From Blastocladiella britannica (lineage: Eukaryota; Blastocladiomycota; Blastocladiomycetes; Blastocladiales; Blastocladiaceae), in assembly GCA_025349905.2 (NCBI GenBank), contig MU625038.1:1-13425 (forward strand): a stretch of 13,425 nt of DNA, in the 5' to 3' direction. The translations under genes were made by a program, and so were the position numbers. Below the pieces are notes generated by a model, which did no database searches, had not been told where the DNA came from, and saw nothing but the letters and a program-made list of their open reading frames with translations. This document shows positions 8,596 to 13,425 of this stretch, piece after piece (within the stretch, counting starts at the first letter, position 1; every line of letters starts with the position of its first letter).

Positions 8596-10335
8596 TCACC
8601 GCATCGTCACCAACTCCTCGCCCGCGGTCGGATGGATGGCTACTGTGTTGTCCAGATCCACCTTGCGCGCGCCCATCTTGACCGCGACCGCAAAGCCCTG
8701 GATGATCTCGTCCGAGGCCAGACCTGTTTTTATCGATGTCAATTGCTTGCCCAAAAACCAGTGAATGGAAAACGTACCAATGATGTGGATACCAACGACT
8801 TTCTCGTCCTTGCCCACGCACACCAGCTTGTACAGGGTCGCGGGCTTGTCGGTGAGATCGCCGTTGGGACCCGTCAGCGTGTAGTACATGTTGATGAACC
8901 GGCTCTGGTAAATCTTGACGTTGGCGTCGCCGTACTGTGCGCGCGCCTCGGGCTCCGTCAGACCCACGGTTCCGATTGGCGGGTGCGAGAACACCACGGT
9001 CGGAATGTTGGTGTAGTCGAGCTTGGACGCCGAAAACTGCTCGCCGCCGTACAGGCGGTCAGAGAGACGACGGCCAGCGGCAATGGCCACGGGCGTCAGC
9101 TCGGCCACGCCACACACGTCGCCGAGCGCGAAAATGTTGTTAGTCGGACTCGTCGCCTGGTACCCGTCCACGACAATATGGCCCGCCTCGGTCTGCTTGA
9201 CCGACACTGGCAGCTGCATGCCCTCCACTGCGGGGCCGCGGCCCGTCGCAAACAACACGTGGTCAACGTCCTCCATGACTGACTCCTTGCCGTCGTTGGT
9301 GCGGAGCGCGACGCGCAGGTGGCGCGACCCGGCAAAGGACGCGGCGGTGGCGCCATTGTTGGTGGTCTTGATGCCGACCACGTGGGTGTTGGGCACAAAC
9401 TTGACGCCGTGGTGCGCGAGCGACTCCTTGAGGAACGACTGGAGAGCAGGGTCGAATGTGCGGAGAACCGTGTCGGTACGCGAGACCAGGTGCACGTCGG
9501 CGCCCAGAGCGCGAAGCATGCCACCAATTTCCACGCCAATGTAGCCAGTGCCGACAACCACGATGCGCTTGGGCACGTACTCGAGCTCAAAGAAGCCGTC
9601 GGACGTGATCCCGAACTCGCGTGCGCCGGGAATATCGGCCAGAATGTGCGGGCGGCCTCCCGTGGCCACCAGCACTTTGCCAGCGTCAATCTCCTCCTGG
9701 ACGGCGCCGTTCTTGTCCAGAATCTCCAGCGTGATCGGGCTATTGCCGCCGTCCAGACCCGTGCCGGCCTTGAACCGACCAAACCCGGCAATGTGCTCCA
9801 CCTGGTCCTTTTCGAGGTTCTTGTGGTAGATCCCGTTCAGACGCGTCACGTACGCGTCACGCATCTTTTTGAAGGTCGCGTAGCTGAATTCCGCGCTCTC
9901 GGTCGAGGCCGGCGCGTGCGTGTCGATGCCGTACCGGCGTGCGTCCTCGCGCAGGATATCAAACATGGTCGCGAGGTTGTAGGTGACCTGTTTTTTTTAT
10001 TGGGTGAGTCAGTTTAACACGATACCATGATAGTACGGCCACCGAGGCGGACCTTCTTGGGCACGCAGCCGCGAATCACTGGAAATTCGTTATACGCTGA
10101 GTAATGGGTCCATTAAAAATATGAAATCAAGCTTGGCACGGACCGCAGGTACCACCAAGGCGATCGGCCTCAATGATGGCGACGCGCTGCCCGTACGACG
10201 CGGCACGACGAGCCGATCCGAGGCCGCCCGAACCTCCCTGCATTGTTATTGTTTTGTCAGTTTTCTTCTTCCTTCCTTGGGAAGAAAAGGAGGACGTACG
10301 CCGAGGACAACGTAGTCAAAGAGTCGCTTGGCCAT
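8596..10335 (-). CDS. GLR1: Glutathione reductase (497 aa, 5 exons)
   Basis: Exons on the minus strand: 10335-10300, 10237-10144, 10078-10053, 9987-8778, 8723-8596 (1494 nt, in frame). Introns are 62, 65, 65 and 54 bp. The enzyme is a FAD-dependent dimer that reduces glutathione disulfide with NADPH. The FAD-binding GxGxxG spans residues 12-17 (GGGSGG). The redox disulfide is C43/C48 in [19 protein letters not shown] is at 160-165. The NADPH-binding GTGYIGVE begins at 198, with Arg222 and Arg228 matching the NADP-phosphate-binding arginines. The second FAD motif is in [11 protein letters not shown]. The catalytic His486 and Glu491 lie in HPTAGEE, donated to the partner subunit. Length fits the family. 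The last intron is in frame and stop-free; removing it restores [21 protein letters not shown]. An in-frame ATG at 10431 could add 32 residues as a mitochondrial presequence. Confidence 0.96.
8724..8777 (-). other. Stop-free 54-bp intron in glutathione reductase
   Basis: On the minus strand the donor is TTG|GTACGTTTT and the acceptor AAAACAG|GTC. The sequence is exactly 18 codons with no stop, so the frame reads through it. The family has no insert at this point of the dimerisation domain, and splicing joins the conserved GIHIIG to [10 protein letters not shown]. Confidence 0.9.
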
Positions 10336-10431
10336 ATTACTTGATATTTTCCAAATGGTGTTTATACTGTGGAGGGAGTGAAGAGAGGCAGCCAGGGGGA
10401 AGCGGTCCTTGATAAATAGTGGCGGCGGCAT
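10336..10431 (-). promoter_or_regulatory. Possible alternative N-terminal extension of glutathione reductase
   Basis: The frame of exon 1 continues upstream to an ATG at 10431, adding 32 residues with Lys8, Arg10 and Lys28 as basic residues and Asp9 as the only acidic one. Yeast GLR1 uses two start codons to make mitochondrial and cytosolic enzyme (established knowledge). Here the stretch is also CT-rich, as a plain 5' leader would be, so dual targeting is only a possibility. Confidence 0.3.
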
Positions 10432-10435
10432 CGGC

Positions 10436-10964
10436 TAAACTTGCTTACTTCACACTGCGGACATCGTTGGCTGACATGACAATGGACCGCCAAAGTGCTC
10501 GAGGAGCCTGCGGGCAGCTCAGTCTAATAATGTATGTTTCCACAATGCACTGCCCGTTAACGCTGATGATCCGGGTTCTTCTTTCGCGGATTGACACTTC
10601 TCTCGTCAATCGCAAAAATCGACCTCTACCATACTAGATACCCGGCAGGCCTTGGTGGATTGGTCCCGATCGGGTCACCCCGGCACCCATATACCCACCG
10701 TCCCGATCGAGCACCCGGCCAACACTGATCCTGACTTGGTTACGGGCTTGGCGACTATGGTCAGCAATATAAGCACCCAGTGACCACTCGAGTCCTGCTG
10801 GACGCCGATACCCGCAATGTCGTGTTTTATACGCTCGCCACTCGTATTTGGCCATATCTGTGACCGATGCCGTTGCGGCCGAGGCCCAAGCGGTCATGGA
10901 CATGGACGGCAATGACCTGGACGTTCTGCTTGGTATTTCGTATGTTTAGCGCGGCCAAGCGGAA
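10436..10964 (+). other. Gene-poor stretch with broken plus-strand coding remnants
   Basis: No intact gene is visible. On the plus strand, three successive open pieces with protein-like composition follow one another in different frames: about 10595-10783, up to 10863, and about 10857-10949. The last shares its frame with the methyltransferase fragment downstream and is separated from it by one TAG (10947-10949). This pattern suits one decayed plus-strand gene with frameshifts, or exons whose short introns I could not place. I do not recognise a domain in the pieces. The opposite strand has an open frame at 10634-10912 that I regard as a shadow. Confidence 0.45.
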
Positions 10965-11312
10965 GTGACCGTGCGCCAAAGCACGCCTTCCGTCGGCTTT
11001 GGGCGTGAGCTAATCCTGCGGCGGCGGCGGCGGTGGCCGATCCAGACGACGGCGGTGGCCGCATTATGGAAATCAGTCGTGACGACGACCGCCGAGACCA
11101 AGTGGGCGATCGAGTTCAACCATGCCGCCGCCGATATCTTTGCGCTCAACTTCCCGCAGGCAACGGTCGCCGAGGCTGATGCCAATGCGTTCTTGCGGGC
11201 CATGGTGGACCCAAGCACTGCATGCAAGAACTTGCCCGCTGGATTTGATGCGTCGCAGTTGCCCAAGCGCGGCGACGTCGGGATGCTGTACTGCGGCTGT
11301 CATGATCCATGA
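10965..11312 (+). pseudogene. Fragment of a DNMT1-type DNA (cytosine-5) methyltransferase
   Basis: From about 11088 the frame reads ETKWAIEFNHAAADIFALNF, followed by PQATVAEADANAFLRAM and LPKRGDVGMLYCG. This matches the part of DNMT1-type catalytic domains between motif I and motif IV (WAIExxxxAAxxFxxNxPxxTV...D.N..L...LPxxGDVxMLCGG). In an intact enzyme the next residues are the catalytic PPCQGFS motif. Here the frame instead runs CGCHDP then TGA (11310-11312), and neither other frame supplies the motif. The SAM-binding FxGxGG motif I is also absent upstream. With both motifs missing it cannot be an active methyltransferase, so it is a relic of a gene or gene duplicate. Downstream sequence belongs to the converging LRR gene. 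Confidence 0.72.
11018..11036 (+). repeat. Short CGG triplet run
   Basis: About six CGG units just upstream of the methyltransferase fragment, read as an Arg run in its frame. It is probably a simple-sequence tract with no family meaning. Confidence 0.7.
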
Positions 11313-11322
11313 CCGTGTTCAC

Positions 11323-13376
11323 CTAGACTTTCCCACTTAGTATTTTCCCATCAAAGGTTTCCCTTGCGAAACAATATACATTCTTATTCGTAATATTATA
11401 TTCTCTCGTCGTCCATCCGCCTCGGTCTCCCGTACAACGGATCGCCCTCTGCTCCTGGACATTACAACGATGCTTTTTTTTGGGTAGCGCTAAGACCAAG
11501 CGGTTCCCTGGTTGGCGGTGGGTACGACGCGTTTCCATGCGCCGATCGATGTTTTTTTTTGTTGTTGTTGGAGTACTGCGATGCACGATGTTGCCGGCGC
11601 GGATCACACTGCGCTGATCCATTTTGCAAGACCGTTCAGAAGTGTCCGAGCTATTGGCGACAGGAAGCAACAAGAAAATGGCAGCGCTGGCCGCGATCAC
11701 CAGTAGTAGCGGCACGAGCACTGGGGTAATTGATCTATTAATTTTACTCCTTGAAAGAAATGCAGAGAAAGCACAAGCAGTTACAAGGAAAGCGTTCCGG
11801 AGCGAGAGGCCCACAGTTGTCGGACCACAACCGCGCCTGCATCGCCAATCTGGTTTCGGGAGAGGTAGAGCTCGATGAGCGAGGGAGGCAGTTTGGCCGC
11901 AATTGCAATGGCGCCTGCGTCGCCAATCTGGTTTCGGGTGAGGTAGAGTTTGGTCAGTGACGGCGGCAACGTGGCAGCAAGTGCGATGGCTCCTTTTTCG
12001 CCGATCCCGTTGTTCTCCAGGCCCAGCCCCGTCAGGGATCGTGGCAGCGCGGCAGCAATCGCTGCGGCACCTGCATCGCCAATCTGGTTTCGGGAGAGGT
12101 AGAGCTCGATGAGCGAGGGAGGCAGTTTGGCAGCAAGTGCGATGGCTCCTTCTTCGTAGATCCGGTTGTTGGAAAGATCAAGGGACGTCAGCGACGGCGG
12201 CAACATGGCAGCAAGTGCGATGGCTCCTTCGCCGATCCCGTTGTTGGAAAGGTCAAGGGACGTCAGCGACGGCGGCAACATGGCAGCAAGTGCGATGGCT
12301 CCTTCGCCGATCCTATTGTACCCCAGGCCCAGCCCCATCAGGGATCGTGGCAACATGGCAGCAAGTTCGATGGCTCCTTCGCCGATCCGGTTGTTGAAAA
12401 GGTCCAGGGACGTCAGAGATGGCGGCAACGCGGCAGCAAGTGCGATGGCTCCTTCTTCGCCGATCCCGTTGTTCTCCAGGTCTAGCCCCATCAGGGATCG
12501 TGGCAGCGCGGCAGCAATCGCAATGGCGCCCGAATTGCCAATCCCGTTGTTGGAAAGGTCCAGGGACGTCAGAGATGGCGGCAACGCGGCAGCAAGTGCG
12601 ATGGCTCCTTCTTTGTAGATCCGGTTGTTGGAAAGGTCAAGGGACGTCAGCGACGGCGGCAACGTGGCAGCAAGTGCGATGGCTCCTTCTTTGCCGATCC
12701 TGTTGCCCCCCAGGCCCAGCCCCATCAGGGATCGTGGCAGCGCGGCAACAATCGCAATGGCGCCTGTTTCACCAATCTGGTTTCGGGAGAGGCCGAGTTT
12801 GGTCAGCGACGGCGGCAACGCAGCAGCAAGTGCGATGGCTCCTTTTTCGCCGATCCCGTTGTTCTCCAGGTTTAACCTCGTCAGGGATCGTGGCAGCGTG
12901 GCAGCAATCGCAATGGCGCCCGAATCGCCGATCTCGTTGTCGGAAAGGTACAGGTACATCAGAGATGGCGGCAACGCGGCAGCAATCGCAATGGCGCCCG
13001 AATCGCCGATCTCGTTGTCGGAAAGGTATAGGTCCGTCAATGTGGGTGGGAGGAATTGTGCAAGCTGGGCGGCACCACTTGGACCCAGTTTGCAAGCACT
13101 GAGCTTGAGTTTGGTCATGCGGTGTTGGGGGTGGGTCAGTGCGCGCTGCAGAATGTCGTGACCAGCGGGTCCAACTGGTTTGCCACGCAAGGCCAGTTCC
13201 ATCACAGTCCCACTCGCCAGTTCCATGCGCAGGTCCCAGATGGCGCAATCGCCGGCGAGCTCGGTCGGTGCCGTTAAGCCCTATTGGAAAAAGGATAATG
13301 TAAACCCGAGCGCTTCAACAAAATTGCACAGAACGAAAGCACGTACATGGAAGAGATCGAGTGGAACAACTGGCAT
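11323..13376 (-). CDS. Leucine-rich-repeat protein with C-terminal transmembrane helix (about 640 aa, 3 exons, start may lie upstream)
   Basis: Exons on the minus strand: 13376-13347, 13280-11815, 11749-11323 (1923 nt, in frame). Introns are 66 bp (donor GTACGT) and 65 bp (donor GTGGGC, branch-like GTAAC). About 17 ribonuclease-inhibitor-like LRRs (residues about 65-498) follow LPxSLxxLxLxxNxIGxxGA with a period of 26 residues, shorter than the usual 28-29. Three consecutive repeats lack one residue (IGEGA). The LRR frame alone would stop just after 11784. Splicing at 11815/11749 instead joins it to SKINRSITPVLVP and a hydrophobic helix (about 508-530), suggesting a membrane-anchored LRR protein. 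The tail (531-640) is basic and unlike any family I know; its 3' end is uncertain and could hold another intron. The upstream frame stays open to the window edge, so the ATG at 13376 is provisional. Role unknown; LRRs usually bind proteins. Confidence 0.8.
11820..13118 (-). repeat. Tandem 78-bp (26-codon) LRR-coding repeats
   Basis: Around 17 direct repeats of 78 bp, three of 75 bp, are similar at the DNA level as well as the protein level. Units often alternate between LPPSLTSLDLSNN and LPRSLMGLxLxxN types. The block at about 11839-11895 is repeated almost letter for letter at about 12074-12130, which indicates recent internal duplication or gene conversion. Confidence 0.9.
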
Positions 13377-13425
13377 CGTGGTCGGCAGTTGAGGAGCCGC
13401 ATCCAAGTCACTTGTCGCAATTTGC

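Noticed and set aside
8724..8777. 18-residue insertion ([11 protein letters not shown]...) in the glutathione reductase dimerisation domain
   Set aside because: It has GTACGT at the donor and AACAG at the acceptor, and removing it restores the conserved family sequence.
8632..10017. Plus-strand open frames opposite glutathione reductase
   Set aside because: They are antisense to a confidently identified enzyme and lack domain features.
10634..10912. Minus-strand open frame of 92 codons
   Set aside because: It has no recognisable domain and no splice context. The plus strand here carries the decayed coding segments leading into the methyltransferase relic.
11820..13118. Regular direct repeats resembling a CRISPR or satellite array
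   Set aside because: The unit is 78 bp of continuous coding sequence with LRR consensus and no unique spacers.
12137..13161. Plus-strand open frames with repeated MAPSPIPLLERSRD-like units
   Set aside because: They are antisense shadows of the 78-bp LRR repeats, and inherit the periodicity from them.

Overview
The window is eukaryotic nuclear DNA. It is GC-rich coding sequence interrupted by very short GT-AG introns (16 inferred, 54-81 bp, most 59-68 bp, several with a GTACGT donor). The gene content fits an early-diverging, flagellated-type fungus, with Blastocladiomycota the best guess and a chytrid the alternative: RasGEF, animal-style class A GPCRs, a DNMT1-type relic, and a fungal glutathione reductase next to a 26-residue-period LRR protein. 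The lineage is an inference from content, not from a marker gene.

Layout. 165-1190 (+): intronless multi-pass membrane protein of unknown function. 1440-5485 (+): five-exon, 1263-aa Ras guanine-nucleotide exchange factor (low-complexity N-terminus, PH-like domain, RasGEF_N, catalytic CDC25 domain with a Ser/Ala-rich insert). It converges, 62 bp apart, on a minus-strand cluster of three genes in tandem: GPCR-A (6899-5548), GPCR-B (8400-7014) and glutathione reductase (10335-8596, five exons). 10436-11312 holds decayed plus-strand coding sequence ending in a fragment of a DNMT1-type cytosine-5 methyltransferase cut off immediately before its catalytic Pro-Cys motif. 13376-11323 (-) is an LRR gene with about 17 repeats that splices into an exon encoding a transmembrane helix.

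The main result is the receptor pair. Read as raw ORFs, GPCR-A looks like a pseudogene (in-frame TGA) and GPCR-B looks like it has eight hydrophobic segments. Both oddities vanish if an intron at the same position and phase in TM2 is removed (81 bp in A, 66 bp in B). The spliced proteins then keep rhodopsin-like spacing: N1.50, N2.50, C3.25, Y3.28, E-R at 3.49/3.50, C in ECL2, Y5.58, E6.30, P6.50, and a TM7 motif close to rhodopsin's NPxxY(x)6F. Both carry a TM7 lysine at 7.42, one residue before the retinal-binding lysine of opsins (7.43). They are therefore opsin-like class A receptors in a fungus, with an unsettled ligand. A sensory link between the receptors and the adjacent RasGEF is possible, but adjacency is the only evidence for it.
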